In this document: positions 1 through 8,425 of the stretch, piece by piece | Position numbering within the stretch: position 1 is the stretch's first letter | Layout: the number at the start of each line of letters is the position of its first letter | Assembly: GCF_042652925.1 (NCBI RefSeq) | Contig: NZ_JBHSHC010000106.1 | Span: 1 to 64,000, forward strand | Source of the DNA: Effusibacillus consociatus | Lineage (GTDB): Bacteria; Bacillota; Bacilli; Tumebacillales; Effusibacillaceae | Reading direction: 5' to 3' | Length of the DNA stretch: 64,000 nt | The notes under the pieces: model-generated | What the model was told of the DNA's origin: nothing | The model's input: the letters and a program-made list of their open reading frames with translations, nothing else | Databases searched by the model: none | Made by a program: the position numbers and the translations under genes

Positions 1-1053
1 ATAGCTTCACTGGGTTTAGTTTCCTATTGCCTTTAGAGGTACTCCCTGCCTCGGATATTTTCAGGGTAGGTTTTAAAAGCAGCGATCCTCCACCGATCTG
101 GTAGGAGACACGAATTTGCGGCACTTTGTTCCATAAACTTTTAATCAGCTTGTACTCTTCTTTCGCCAGCTTCATCAATACCTCGTCCACGATAGGCTGA
201 ATGCTTCTCCGATTCCCCTTCAACCAAATGTAATTCCGTTCTTCCGGATTTTCTGCAGTAATCACTTCCACGAGTTGCCGTCTGCTTTGGAATTTATAAC
301 CGAATTGCCTGTGTACGCGGTCCATGATTTCATCCAGATAGGGGGAAACCCCTTCTTTAATTCCTTCGGAATGAACGTTATCGATACTTCCGTCCGAATG
401 AACGATTACTGCATCGGTTGATAAGCCGCCAATATCGTTAATCAGGACTGTCATCTTCGTTAATTCTTCATTGCGTACGGAGCCATCTTCGTTGGTGGTT
501 AAATCGACAAGTGCCACATGTCCTTCCGTGTTCACCAAGACTTCCTCAAACTTGAGTCGAACAATTTTTCCGCGCAGTTCCGGCGTATCTTTAAAATGAA
601 CCTCATGTTGATTGTTTGCCAGTTTCTCCTTAAACACCGATCGTTTCCCTCTCTTGGCTTCGCTAAGCGGCAATCCTGTCGAGAGGAAATAGGTACCTTC
701 CACTATTCCTTTCTTTTCAGGAAGATTCATGACTGCATCATACGCAAGAGCAGTAAGGAGCAAAATGAGAGTCTGGTCGCTTTCCGATTTTTCCGATTCT
801 AAAGTCAGTTCATCATTATGAGGATATCCAGCAGCAAGTTTTCCAACAGCATAAATCCCTTTACCTCTTTTTAATGCGCCGGAGACAATCTCGACGTGCA
901 ATCCGTCAATGATTTGCTTTTCCATCTCAACAACTTCCCGGGAGCACCAATCTCAGCAATAACATTCGGGATATACAGTTCGTTGTTTAATCCTCCGGCG
1001 TACGCCTTCAAGCCTTCATTTCCAATATCCACCGCTGCCATTCTTTTGCTCAT
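1..1053 (-). pseudogene. ParM/StbA-family actin-like ATPase, frameshifted, cut by window edge
   Basis: The product resembles plasmid-segregation actins, which polymerise with ATP and push DNA copies apart. The N-terminus starts MSKRMAAVDIGNEGLKAY, where DIGN is the phosphate-1 loop. After about 39 codons the frame breaks in a CCCGGG run near 936-941, and the protein continues in the -1 frame from REVVEMEKQ to the window edge without a stop. That part holds a second phosphate loop, INDIGGLSTDA, near residue 200, and a YQIGGGSLLL segment typical of this family. One lost base in the C run would restore the frame, so this is a real frameshift, a sequencing error, or less likely programmed slippage. 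The start has a GGGAGGA ribosome site. Iterons sit directly upstream, as parC does for parM in type II partition loci; a ParR partner would lie beyond the edge. Confidence 0.75.
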
Positions 1054-1072
1054 CCCTACATCCTCCCTTTTC

Positions 1073-1294
1073 GTTTACAAGTTGTATACAAACCCGTCTA
1101 CAAACTGTATACAAGTTTTGTTTACAAACGCAGGCCATCCCGCTCCGAAGTATACAAACTGTATACACTTGGATATTGCAAACCCGTTTTTTGTTTACAA
1201 GTTGTATACTTTTTGGAATAACCCCTGTCTTTTTGTTTACAAATTGTATACAACCGGAATCCAATTCGGTGTTCTGTTTACAAGTTGTATACAC
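1073..1294. repeat. Six phased 19-bp iterons, candidate centromere/operator
   Basis: Six near-identical units, consensus GTTTACAARTTGTATACAA, start at 1073, 1096, 1149, 1193, 1235 and 1276, with a half unit near 1118. Each contains the inverted repeats TACAA-N-TTGTA and TTGTATACAA. Start-to-start distances of 23, 53, 44, 42 and 41 bp are close to whole helical turns, so bound proteins would sit on one DNA face. The array begins 20 bp upstream of the ParM-like start codon. This is the layout of a parC centromere that also acts as autoregulatory operator; that function is inferred from position and symmetry. Confidence 0.75.
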
Positions 1295-1298
1295 ACTT

Positions 1299-1341
1299 GA
1301 AAAAAAGCGCCCGATACCTGAATGTGGCATGGGCGTTTTTC
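1299..1341. terminator. Bidirectional intrinsic terminator candidate
   Basis: GCGCCC and GGGCG arms are flanked by an A run on the left and a T run on the right, so it could work in both directions. It lies just beyond the last iteron. Confidence 0.45.
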
Positions 1342-1484
1342 TTCACTATAGAAAAGAAAAGCAATAGATCTGTGACCAAGTTAAGAAAAATCTATGAAAA
1401 AACTATTAAAAAATCGTGAACATAGACCGATCCGATACTCTTCAGCCTTAAAAAATAGGCAATTCTCCTAAGACAAACACCGCT

Positions 1485-1512
1485 ACCATCATGACACCCG
1501 TCACATAATCTA
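1485..1512 (+). promoter_or_regulatory. SigK-like promoter for the YjcZ-type peptide
   Basis: CATAATCTA (1504-1512) matches the sigma-K -10 pattern CATANNNTA exactly, and an AC dinucleotide lies 17 bp upstream. It fits late mother-cell expression of the small peptide that starts 28 bp downstream. The -35 pattern is only two bases, so the call rests mainly on the -10 match and the gene type. Confidence 0.4.
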
Positions 1513-1539
1513 AAATGTACGAAAGGAGGGAATCAGGTA

Positions 1540-1632
1540 ATGTATCCAATCTTCGGTGGTTACACTCGTTGGGCTGTGGTTTTCTTAATCATTTTTGTTC
1601 TGTTCTTCCTGTTGGTTCCTGTTTCCTACTAA
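1540..1632 (+). CDS. YjcZ-type small sporulation peptide (30 aa)
   Basis: A 30-residue peptide starts MYPIFGGYTRWAVVFLIIFV and ends LLVPVSY. A short Gly/Tyr-rich head is followed by one strongly hydrophobic segment at residues 12-28. This is the form of the YjcZ/sporulation membrane peptide family, which is expressed late in the mother cell and associates with spore membranes or coat. The start is fixed by a strong GAAAGGAGGG ribosome site, and a sigma-K-like -10 lies upstream. An intrinsic terminator follows, so it is a single-gene unit. It is too short for most gene finders. Confidence 0.75.
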   Translation: MYPIFGGYTRWAVVFLIIFVLFFLLVPVSY

Positions 1633-1654
1633 TAAATGGGAAAGCTGCTTGCAA

Positions 1655-1690
1655 GCGGTGGTCTCAATGGAGACCGCCTTTTTTCTTTTT
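1655..1690 (+). terminator. Intrinsic terminator after the YjcZ-type gene
   Basis: A GGTGGTCTC stem with an AATG loop and a GAGACCGCC arm (one G-U pair) is followed by a long T-rich run. Confidence 0.8.
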
Positions 1691-1748
1691 TCATCCACGA
1701 GTTCCGATTCTATAATTTTGGGCAAAGTAAGAACGGAGGTGTTCTTTC

Positions 1749-2186
1749 ATGTTGAAAAAAGCCTTACTCCTGTGCATGTTTCTTGTTGCAATACCCGGAA
1801 CTCCCACCGTTGAAGCATCTCAACTGCCAGACATCGAGTTGTTCGATGTAACCAAAGGAAAGGTTGTTCAACATATTGTCAATACGGAAGAAATACAACA
1901 GGAAGCGGTTGACTGGCTGAGAGCGGTTACCGAACCGGCCCCACAACTCAATATCGAATTTCACGATGGAATCCTGCTTCGGGTTCCTCTAGAGCCTATC
2001 ATCAAAATTGGCGAGGTCTCGATATCCCAATTGTTTCTGGTCCTGAGTCCGTCCAGAGAAGCGCTGCTGATTGTGTTAACCGAAGAAAACCGACCGTTGG
2101 TTCTGCGTTTCAACCCCGGCCGGCTTCCTCTATTCACAACACTGAAAGAATTTTGCGGAATCCCTTTGCTTTATGATATAAACTAA
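1749..2186 (+). CDS. Secreted protein of unknown function
   Basis: I do not recognise a family for this 145-residue protein. The N-terminus MLKKALLLCMFLVAIPGTPT is a clear export signal with probable cleavage after TVEA near residue 23. The mature part is mixed alpha/beta in appearance, has no cysteines after the signal except one near the C-terminus, and shows no repeats. A GAACGGAGGTG ribosome site supports the start. Its 3' end overlaps by 4 bp the convergent DUF3892 gene. It stands alone behind the YjcZ-type unit. Confidence 0.6.
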   Translation: MLKKALLLCMFLVAIPGTPTVEASQLPDIELFDVTKGKVVQHIVNTEEIQQEAVDWLRAVTEPAPQLNIEFHDGILLRVPLEPIIKIGEVSISQLFLVLSPSREALLIVLTEENRPLVLRFNPGRLPLFTTLKEFCGIPLLYDIN

Positions 2187-2416
2187 AACTCGGGAAGAAT
2201 GGTCAGATTCCCACCTGTTTCCGGCTGTCCGTCCCCTGCTGAACTGGCAATATACCAGTTTCCTTGAGGATCAAGCGACGTAATCGAGTCAAATCCTCCA
2301 TTATTTGCTTGCACCATAGCCTCTTCAATCGTGAGAATTCGTCCTGTATGAGTCTTAACCTTTGCTATGTTCCCATTCGCATCTTTCTGAATCGCAATAA
2401 TTTTTTCTCCGATCAT
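2183..2416 (-). CDS. DUF3892 family small protein
   Basis: A 77-residue protein beginning MIGEKIIAIQKDANGNI matches the DUF3892 pattern: a short beta-rich domain with KVKTHTGRILTIEEA and an NGGFDSI segment. The function is unknown; the family is widespread in Firmicutes. An earlier in-frame ATG seven codons upstream exists, but GGAGGG lies 6 bases before the start used here. The 3' end overlaps the convergent secreted-protein gene. Confidence 0.7.
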   Translation of the reverse strand: MIGEKIIAIQKDANGNIAKVKTHTGRILTIEEAMVQANNGGFDSITSLDPQGNWYIASSAGDGQPETGGNLTILPEF

Positions 2417-2471
2417 CCGGATCCCTCCAAATACCATATGCGAGGGTTAGTATGTTTCGGAAACTGGAGAA

Positions 2472-2672
2472 TTAAACCTCATCTGCCTTGCGCAGGATTT
2501 TCCTCATCTGCCGTTCGAATTGACTCCTTGGAATCATCACACTGCGTTGGCATTGAACACATTTCATTCGAATGTCGGCCCCCATGCGAATCACTTCCCA
2601 CTCATTCGCCCCGCAAGGATGAGGTTTTTTCATTTGCACTACATCGCCCAGCGCAAATTGTTTTCGCTCCAC
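2472..2672 (-). CDS. yyzM: DUF951 family protein (YyzM-like)
   Basis: The 66-residue product starts MERKQFALGDVVQMKKPHPC and carries CG...C..C cysteines plus the VMIPRSQFERQMRK tail that define DUF951. In Bacillus the homologue yyzM lies in the same neighbourhood, left of Spo0J. A GTG start at 2672 with GGTGGGA upstream gives the usual family N-terminus; a TTG five codons earlier is possible. The function is unknown; the cysteines suggest a metal-binding knuckle. It is co-directional with the mscS gene 27 bp upstream. Confidence 0.75.
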   Translation of the reverse strand: MERKQFALGDVVQMKKPHPCGANEWEVIRMGADIRMKCVQCQRSVMIPRSQFERQMRKILRKADEV

Positions 2673-2698
2673 AGTGCATCCCACCAAATCAAGATTTG

Positions 2699-3595
2699 TT
2701 ACCCTTCAGATACAGCCGGATTCCCTTTCGCATCCACATTCCCCGGAGACACTACTACCTGTTTCGGATACGGGATTTCAATTCCTCTCTCATCAAACGC
2801 GACCTTAATCCTTCTGCGTAATTCCCGGGCAACCGGAATGTTTTCCGTCGGTTTACAGTCCGCCGTGATACGGATGATCACTTCGGACGGACCAAAATTC
2901 TGCACCCCCAATACCTGAGGCTCCCCTACAATTGACGGCATCTCCTCTTGAGCTTTTGCTAAAACATCTTTTAATGTGTCAAAAACCCGATCGAGATTTT
3001 CCTCGTAAGCCACGCCCACATCAATCACAGCCAATGAATTCGCTTTTGAAAAATTGGTCACATCTGTGATTCGTCCGTTCGGTAAAATATGCAGTTCCCC
3101 GGTCCAAGCACGAATCGTCGTAATCCGCAATCCAATCGCTTCAACCGTTCCCCGATAGTTGCCCGTCTGGATTTGGTCTCCTACAGCAAATTGATCTTCC
3201 AGAATAATAAAGAACCCGGTAATCACATCTTTCACAAGACTTTGAGCACCAAAACCGATCGCCAACCCGACGATTCCCGCACCTGCCAAAAGTGTTTTAA
3301 TCGGAAAGTTTAATTGCTCCATTACTGTCATAATTACAAAGAAATATACAACATATTTCAATATACTTGTGGCCAAGACTGTCAAGGTGCGGGTCCTACG
3401 CTCGTCCATTCGAACCGCGCGATTGGAGAACAATCGGGCTAAGGCAGCTCCGCCAATTCGGACAAAAATATTGGCTGCAACTACTATAACAATAATTTTT
3501 AGTGCCCCATATACCACCGCCCCCCAAAAGTCCGGGCTGCTCAGCTTTTCCATCAGATTTTGGTACAAGATCTTCCACTGCTCCCACATATACAT
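2699..3595 (-). CDS. MscS-family small-conductance mechanosensitive channel
   Basis: It opens under membrane tension to release solutes during hypo-osmotic shock. The roughly 298-residue protein has three membrane helices in the first 130 residues. The pore-lining TM3 signature is GAGIVGLAIGFGAQSLVKDV, followed by the beta-domain segment GDQIQTGNYRGTVEAIGLRI and a soluble C-terminal vestibule. The start is ambiguous: GTG at 3607 abuts its AAAGAGG site too closely, so ATG at 3595 is preferred. The gene lies 16 bp after cvpA and is probably co-transcribed with it. Confidence 0.85.
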   Translation of the reverse strand: MYMWEQWKILYQNLMEKLSSPDFWGAVVYGALKIIVIVVAANIFVRIGGAALARLFSNRAVRMDERRTRTLTVLATSILKYVVYFFVIMTVMEQLNFPIKTLLAGAGIVGLAIGFGAQSLVKDVITGFFIILEDQFAVGDQIQTGNYRGTVEAIGLRITTIRAWTGELHILPNGRITDVTNFSKANSLAVIDVGVAYEENLDRVFDTLKDVLAKAQEEMPSIVGEPQVLGVQNFGPSEVIIRITADCKPTENIPVARELRRRIKVAFDERGIEIPYPKQVVVSPGNVDAKGNPAVSEG

Positions 3596-3611
3596 TTCTT
3601 CTTCCACCTCT

Positions 3612-4175
3612 TTAAATCACCATCAAATTCATAAAAGCCCACACGAAAAAAGATTTCGCCAAATAGTGATCCAACGCCTCCCAGCCTCTCAACCATGACA
3701 ATGGTCCTAGACATTGTACCATATATATGGAAAAAACGCTGCCTATACAGGTTCCAAGCAAGGTGCCTGTGACGCGGGACGCAATTGAACCGGATGGTTC
3801 TTTCCAGACTGTCTGAAACACTTGCAGGATCATTTGAATTCCAATCCAGACCGTTAACGCACCGGCTCCGACAATCAAAAGATGATACAGCTTATCCGCA
3901 GGACCCATTTCTGCATTTGAGAAACCGAACGTTGGTACCGTTCTCATCATTTCATGTATCCAATTTCTCAGCTGCCACGCCCAATCTCCATCAATCAATT
4001 GATCGCGAAATAACGGAATCGTAAACACAACTACAGCAATCGCACTTCCTATACTCATGCAATCGAGTAAAGATCGATATCCGCCCCGTCGCCAGCCAAT
4101 GATTGTGAACCACGAGATCAGGCAAAGGATGAGCAGATCAACCATATTCGCATGGAGGATGGACAGATCAATCAT
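3612..4175 (-). CDS. CvpA family membrane protein
   Basis: The 187-residue protein has four to five predicted membrane segments, starting with VDLLILCLISWFTIIGWRRG. The GWRRGGYRSLLD motif after TM1 is typical of the CvpA/colicin V production family, whose cellular role is unclear. GGGAGGCAGCAAGC precedes the ATG. It lies divergent from yyaC and upstream of the mscS gene. Confidence 0.75.
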   Translation of the reverse strand: MIDLSILHANMVDLLILCLISWFTIIGWRRGGYRSLLDCMSIGSAIAVVVFTIPLFRDQLIDGDWAWQLRNWIHEMMRTVPTFGFSNAEMGPADKLYHLLIVGAGALTVWIGIQMILQVFQTVWKEPSGSIASRVTGTLLGTCIGSVFSIYMVQCLGPLSWLRGWEALDHYLAKSFFVWAFMNLMVI

Positions 4176-4322
4176 GCTTGCTGCCTCCCTTTTCGAATCT
4201 TCGTCCCTCGTCGCGCATATAGTGGAAGTACCCCACTTTTATACGTATTCCAGTCAGACAAGTATAGAACTCCACAGTTTTCCATAAACTGATTACCAAT
4301 ACGCCTACCCGGAGGAATTCCT

Positions 4323-4910
4323 ATGTCCACTTTCAAAATTGATCACACCCTGCCGCATGCGCCTTCAGCGATCCGACTTCACTTGATCGATTTGCTTGCA
4401 AACAAATATCGGGATCGGCCACTGGTGATCCTTTGCATCGGGACCGACCGTTCTACGGGGGATTCCTTGGGTCCGCTAGTCGGCAGCCGCTTACAAACAC
4501 TTTTCAGGGATGAATTGTGTCCTATCTACGGCACATTGGAAAATCCGGTTCATGCGGTCAATTTGGCCGAAACTCTTTCCGGAATCAAACGGCTTTACCA
4601 AAATCCGTTTATTATCGCAATTGATGCATGTTTGGGACAGCTTAGTTCTGTCGGGATGATCTCCGTCGGTCAAGGGCCATTGAAACCTGGAGCCGGGGTA
4701 AACAAGAACCTTCCTGAAGTCGGCGACATCCACATTACCGGAATTGTGAATGTCGGAGGGTTTATGGAATACTTTGTCTTACAAAACACACGATTATCTG
4801 TAGTAATGAAAATGGCCGAATGCATCGCGCAAACTCTTTCTGAAACCGTACATGGTCTCTTGGAGGCTGCACCGTATAATCAAGCCCGCTTGGAATCAAA
4901 CTACTTTTGA
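4323..4910 (+). CDS. yyaC: Spore protease YyaC
   Basis: The 195-residue protein belongs to the YyaC family, related to the germination protease that degrades small acid-soluble spore proteins. The block VILCIGTDRSTGDSLGPLVG near residues 40-60 and FIIAIDACLGQ near residue 100 are diagnostic. A GGAGGAATTCCT site precedes the ATG. Its place beside the Spo0J region matches Bacillus subtilis. YkuS follows 21 bp later in the same direction. Confidence 0.85.
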   Translation: MSTFKIDHTLPHAPSAIRLHLIDLLANKYRDRPLVILCIGTDRSTGDSLGPLVGSRLQTLFRDELCPIYGTLENPVHAVNLAETLSGIKRLYQNPFIIAIDACLGQLSSVGMISVGQGPLKPGAGVNKNLPEVGDIHITGIVNVGGFMEYFVLQNTRLSVVMKMAECIAQTLSETVHGLLEAAPYNQARLESNYF

Positions 4911-4931
4911 TTCCAAAAAGGAGGGCTTTCC

Positions 4932-5177
4932 ATGAAACGAGTTGCAGTTGAATCCAACCTCTCGCACGTCCAAGAATATCTTTCCGAACAAGGATATCAA
5001 GTAGATAATCTGGACGCTTCCAATCTCAATCAAGCGCAGAACTATTCTGCAATCGTAATTTCCGGCAGTGATCAAAACATGATGGGCATTCAAAATGTGG
5101 CTCAAAACTGTCCCACTATTAATGCGCACGGACTTACTCCGCAGCAGGTTCATGAACGGCTTCAGCAACTCCAGTAA
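4932..5177 (+). CDS. YkuS family protein (UPF0180)
   Basis: The 81-residue product MKRVAVESNLSHVQEYLSEQ fits the UPF0180/YkuS family of short Firmicute proteins: a possible Rossmann-like half with VISGSDQNMMGI in the middle and a helical tail. The function is unknown. AAAAAGGAGGGC precedes the ATG, and a strong terminator follows the stop, closing the yyaC-ykuS unit. Confidence 0.8.
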   Translation: MKRVAVESNLSHVQEYLSEQGYQVDNLDASNLNQAQNYSAIVISGSDQNMMGIQNVAQNCPTINAHGLTPQQVHERLQQLQ

Positions 5178-5182
5178 AACGA

Positions 5183-5211
5183 AAGTCCCCGGGCATCCGG
5201 GGACTTATTTT
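5183..5211 (+). terminator. Terminator after ykuS
   Basis: The arms AAGTCCCCGG and CCGGGGACTT enclose a GCAT loop and are followed by ATTTT. Confidence 0.8.
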
Positions 5212-5413
5212 CATGCCGATAGAATTGTCAAACCAACAACTCCATGCGATTGGGCAGAATCTTAAATGTTTCTTGAATTCCACTATGGAGAAGTTCCCCT
5301 CTGCATGAGTAAAAAATGGTTTTTCCGTTTTTACGACTACTTTTTTCCCTCTTAACATGGTAACCGATGCGCAGCCGTATCCACGATTCCGTTTACCACT
5401 TCATGAATCGTCT

Positions 5414-5923
5414 TCATCGTTTGGCGAAGCTTTCAATCGCGATGCAAATCGCTTCTTTCTCTTCGTCGGTCATTTTATATGTAGAATCGCCGTTTTCAAC
5501 CGGCTTCGCATAGATTCTGGAGTCTTCCCTGCCATACAGACTTGAAATGACAACCCCATTTTTATCCCGATTTAGGATTGCCACTGAAAAGCTAAGATCG
5601 CTCCCAACATCGTTAAATGCATTGTAACGGACAATTCCTATTGGGCCAAGACTGCTTTGGATATCCTGATTGACTTTTGCTTGTGTGTCCTGTACTTCTT
5701 TCACCTTATCGGCCAGATGCTGCAGCTCTTCTACCTTTCGGAACAGCAGCTCCTCCAAATTGGACTTGTCCGCCCCCCGCATCAACCGCTGATACCGTTT
5801 ATGCAGTTGGTTTAGGCGGACCGTATTGAGAATAAAGAAAAACAGGGCTAAGACTAAGAGACCGATGATTGTGAGAACGACTGTTTCAAGATTTTCCAAG
5901 ATCCATTGACGATAGTCAATCAT
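5414..5923 (-). CDS. DUF4446 family membrane-anchored protein
   Basis: The 169-residue protein has one N-terminal membrane helix (VVLTIIGLLVLALFFFILN), a coiled-coil stretch around residues 40-95, and the conserved C-terminal block GIVRYNAFNDVGSDLSFSVA that defines DUF4446. In Bacillales such genes often sit near spo0J. The role is unknown. Its TGA stop overlaps an ATG that opens a 21-codon frame; no function is claimed for that frame. Confidence 0.8.
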   Translation of the reverse strand: MIDYRQWILENLETVVLTIIGLLVLALFFFILNTVRLNQLHKRYQRLMRGADKSNLEELLFRKVEELQHLADKVKEVQDTQAKVNQDIQSSLGPIGIVRYNAFNDVGSDLSFSVAILNRDKNGVVISSLYGREDSRIYAKPVENGDSTYKMTDEEKEAICIAIESFAKR

Positions 5924-6013
5924 TCAGGATTTGCTCCTTCCCAGTACACAGTACATTTAACGTTGATATTGTATCATACCATTTTGCAGGATTCCCAATG
6001 TCCCAAGTCCTAT

Positions 6014-6700
6014 CTATAGGAGAAACCACTTGAGAACTCCCGCGATAAAAATCGCTGGCAGCAAGTTCCCCACATTGATCTTTTTTATCTCAAGAATATT
6101 TAAGGCAATCCCCATTATCAGAATACCGCCGGTTGCCGACATTACGGTTATTACCGGCTGCGATAAGAAATCACTCATAAGATCGGCGGTGAGAGCGATC
6201 AATCCCTGATAAAAAAATACCGGAATTGCAGATAATGCAACCCCCACCCCCATCGTGGAGGTAAAGATAATCGCCGAGAATCCATCCAGTATGGATTTTG
6301 TGTACAAGACGGAATGATTTGAGTTTAAACCGCTTTCTAAAGAACCCACGATCGCCATAGCACCGACACAGTAGATTAAAGATGCAAAGACAAACGTCTC
6401 AGCGATTTTCCCTTGTCCGAAACGGGACATCTTCCGTTCAGCAAATCGTCCGGCACTCTCCAGCTTCCCTTCAATATCCAACAACTCGCCTATGACAGCT
6501 CCGGCTACCAAGGATAGTATCACCCAGAACAGATCATCTCCCGCTTTAAAAGCCATCGTTGCACCGATTATAAACACAGCCAATCCTAATCCCTGGATGA
6601 TGGTCTGTTTCATTTTCTCCGGTATCCTCTGAAAAATGACTCCAAGTACGGATCCAACCAGAATAGCTGCTGCGTTGACCAGAGTTCCCAAAAGTACCAT
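6014..6700 (-). CDS. DUF554 family integral membrane protein
   Basis: The 228-residue protein has about seven hydrophobic helices and the typical start MVLLGTLVNAAAILVGSVLG. GELLDIEG and FVFASLIYCVGAMAIVGSLE are hallmark DUF554 segments. The family is a putative transporter of unknown substrate. GAAGGGAGTCAACAG precedes this ATG; a start 15 codons upstream lacks family similarity and overlaps the upstream desulfurase gene. It is probably co-transcribed with that gene. Confidence 0.85.
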   Translation of the reverse strand: MVLLGTLVNAAAILVGSVLGVIFQRIPEKMKQTIIQGLGLAVFIIGATMAFKAGDDLFWVILSLVAGAVIGELLDIEGKLESAGRFAERKMSRFGQGKIAETFVFASLIYCVGAMAIVGSLESGLNSNHSVLYTKSILDGFSAIIFTSTMGVGVALSAIPVFFYQGLIALTADLMSDFLSQPVITVMSATGGILIMGIALNILEIKKINVGNLLPAIFIAGVLKWFLL

Positions 6701-6713
6701 CTGTTGACTCCCT

Positions 6714-7850
6714 TCAACTGACAATGTCCCGTAATGCGCGGACAAACTCTTCTATATGATTTTTCGTATTAAAAAAACCTAAACTTGCTCTTACCAGCCC
6801 TCCCTCAATTGTTCCAATTGTCTCATGTGCGAGCGGGGAACAATGCAAGCCCGCCCGAACGGCGATTTGATAATGGGTGTCCAAAATAAATCCAATCTCG
6901 CTCGCATCAAATCCGTCAATTGAAAACGAAACGATAGGACAGCGTGGATGGCCTTTTTCTGGACCATAGATTGTCAACCCTTTGACTCGCCCCATTTCTT
7001 CCATCAGAAAATCGGTCAGGTGCTCTTCGTGTTTTCGAATCACATCCAATCCGGTTTCTTCTATAAAGCGGACCCCCGCCCCTAATCCGGCTATGCCTAC
7101 CGTATTTCGAGTTCCGCTTTCATAACGGTCCGGCCTGACCGGAGGTTGTTCGATCAACTCGGAATGTCCTCCAGTTCCTCCATGCAGAAGAGGCACCAGA
7201 TCCAATTCGGGGTGAATATATAAACCGCCGGTTCCTTGTGGCCCATACAGACTTTTATGACCCGTGAATGCCAGCAGATCAATTTTCATGGCTTCCACAT
7301 CGATCGGACAATAGCCAGCTGTCTGCGAAGCGTCCACCATGAAACGAATATTTTTTTTGTGTGCCAGTTTCCCCAGTTCTTCGATCGGGAGAATGCTTCC
7401 TGTTAAATTCGATGCATGTGTAACCACAATCAGTTTCGTATTTTCCCTGATCGCTTGCTCTATGTCTTGAGCGGACAGTTTTCCGTCTATGGCGCCACTT
7501 ACATACGATATCTCCACGCCGAACTCCCTCAAGTATTCCAAAGGTCTTCGGACCGAGTTATGTTCGAAGCTTGTAGTCACTACATGATCCCCGGATTTCA
7601 GATAGCCTTTCAACCCCAAATTTAACGATTCCGTTGCATTCTGCGTAAACACAATATCATTCGGGTTTTTCACATGAAACAATTTGGCCAACTGGGATCT
7701 GATTTGGTAAATTGTATCTGCCGCTTTGGCCGCCAACTGATGTCCACTTCGGCCAGGATTCGCGCCATAGTCTCGCAGCACCTCAACCATTGATTCTTCC
7801 ACTTGCGGGGGTTTCGGCCATGATGATGCAGCATTATCCAGATATATCAT
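6714..7850 (-). CDS. Cysteine desulfurase-like class V aminotransferase
   Basis: The 378-residue PLP enzyme probably takes sulfur from cysteine for Fe-S cluster or thio-modification chemistry. It begins MIYLDNAASSWPKPP. The PLP lysine lies in LLAFTGHKSLYGPQGTGG and the sulfur-accepting cysteine in RAGLHCSPLAHETIG. The sequence places it in the EF2568-like branch rather than classical IscS or SufS. No scaffold gene is adjacent, so the physiological acceptor is open. It is the first gene of a minus-strand pair with DUF554. Confidence 0.85.
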   Translation of the reverse strand: MIYLDNAASSWPKPPQVEESMVEVLRDYGANPGRSGHQLAAKAADTIYQIRSQLAKLFHVKNPNDIVFTQNATESLNLGLKGYLKSGDHVVTTSFEHNSVRRPLEYLREFGVEISYVSGAIDGKLSAQDIEQAIRENTKLIVVTHASNLTGSILPIEELGKLAHKKNIRFMVDASQTAGYCPIDVEAMKIDLLAFTGHKSLYGPQGTGGLYIHPELDLVPLLHGGTGGHSELIEQPPVRPDRYESGTRNTVGIAGLGAGVRFIEETGLDVIRKHEEHLTDFLMEEMGRVKGLTIYGPEKGHPRCPIVSFSIDGFDASEIGFILDTHYQIAVRAGLHCSPLAHETIGTIEGGLVRASLGFFNTKNHIEEFVRALRDIVS

Positions 7851-8381
7851 TCTTTCGTCACCTCGCTACCTAACCCTAAACTCGTCCGCTTCTTCCCGGT
7901 AGAGATTCATAGAAGCTGTGATTTATAGAAGCTGTATGAAACAACTAAGAAAGTATAAAACGCGGCATATTCTCACCACGATTTATACTTTCCGTCCTTT
8001 TAAAGAAAACTTGGCTCCGCCAAGACTCTGGCTCTGGTGGAGCCAAAGTTACACCCAGCAAGGTGAGGAGCACCTTGGCGGGGCCCCCGTTGGCTTACGC
8101 ATGGATGCGCTGATGCCGACGTTGCGACGAGCACGGACGTTCTAGTGTGGACCATACGACGCACATGGACGTGCTAGTGTCGATGATGCCTCAGGACGAG
8201 GCGTTTATCATCCACCAACATGGACGTTGCGTTTTCATCGACCAACACGGATGTCGCACTTTTAATCGGCCTTCCTCTATGTCGATAGGACAGAATTTAT
8301 AATTTCCTATCGACCAAAAAAACTTTCTGTTGTATCCGGTTGATGGGCAAAGAGCTGCTTCGATAATCGTTCTATACGGTA
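7851..8381. other. Structured non-coding stretch with several inverted repeats
   Basis: I find no convincing gene in these 531 bp. The stretch contains an 11-bp perfect inverted repeat (7949-7959 with 7982-7992), a TTGGCTCCGCCA/TGGTGGAGCCAA stem near 8010-8046, and an AAGGTG/CACCTT stem. From 8125 to 8260 there is a run of degenerate units resembling ACATGGACGTGCTAGTGTCG. It may be a non-coding RNA, a miniature mobile element or a decayed repeat. Confidence 0.4.
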
Positions 8382-8409
8382 CAAAAACGGAGAGGACCCA
8401 CTCCTCTCC
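8382..8409 (-). terminator. Terminator of the parA-parB unit
   Basis: On the minus strand, a GGAGAGGA/TCCTCTCC stem with a GTGGG loop is followed by GTTTTTG, 17 bp after the parB stop. Confidence 0.75.
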
Positions 8410-8425
8410 ACAGGTGATGTTCTCC

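Noticed and set aside
1073..1294. Iterons considered as a CRISPR array
   Set aside because: Units are only 19 bp, spacing is uneven (23-53 bp), units are palindromic and no cas genes are nearby.
5134..5358. 74-codon minus-strand frame after DUF4446, and a 21-codon frame overlapping the DUF4446 stop
   Set aside because: The longer frame runs through the ykuS terminator and part of ykuS, with no family features. The short one has only positional support.
7918..8145. 75-codon plus-strand frame in the structured spacer
   Set aside because: No ribosome site, odd composition, and it is made of the stem sequences; better explained as structured non-coding DNA.
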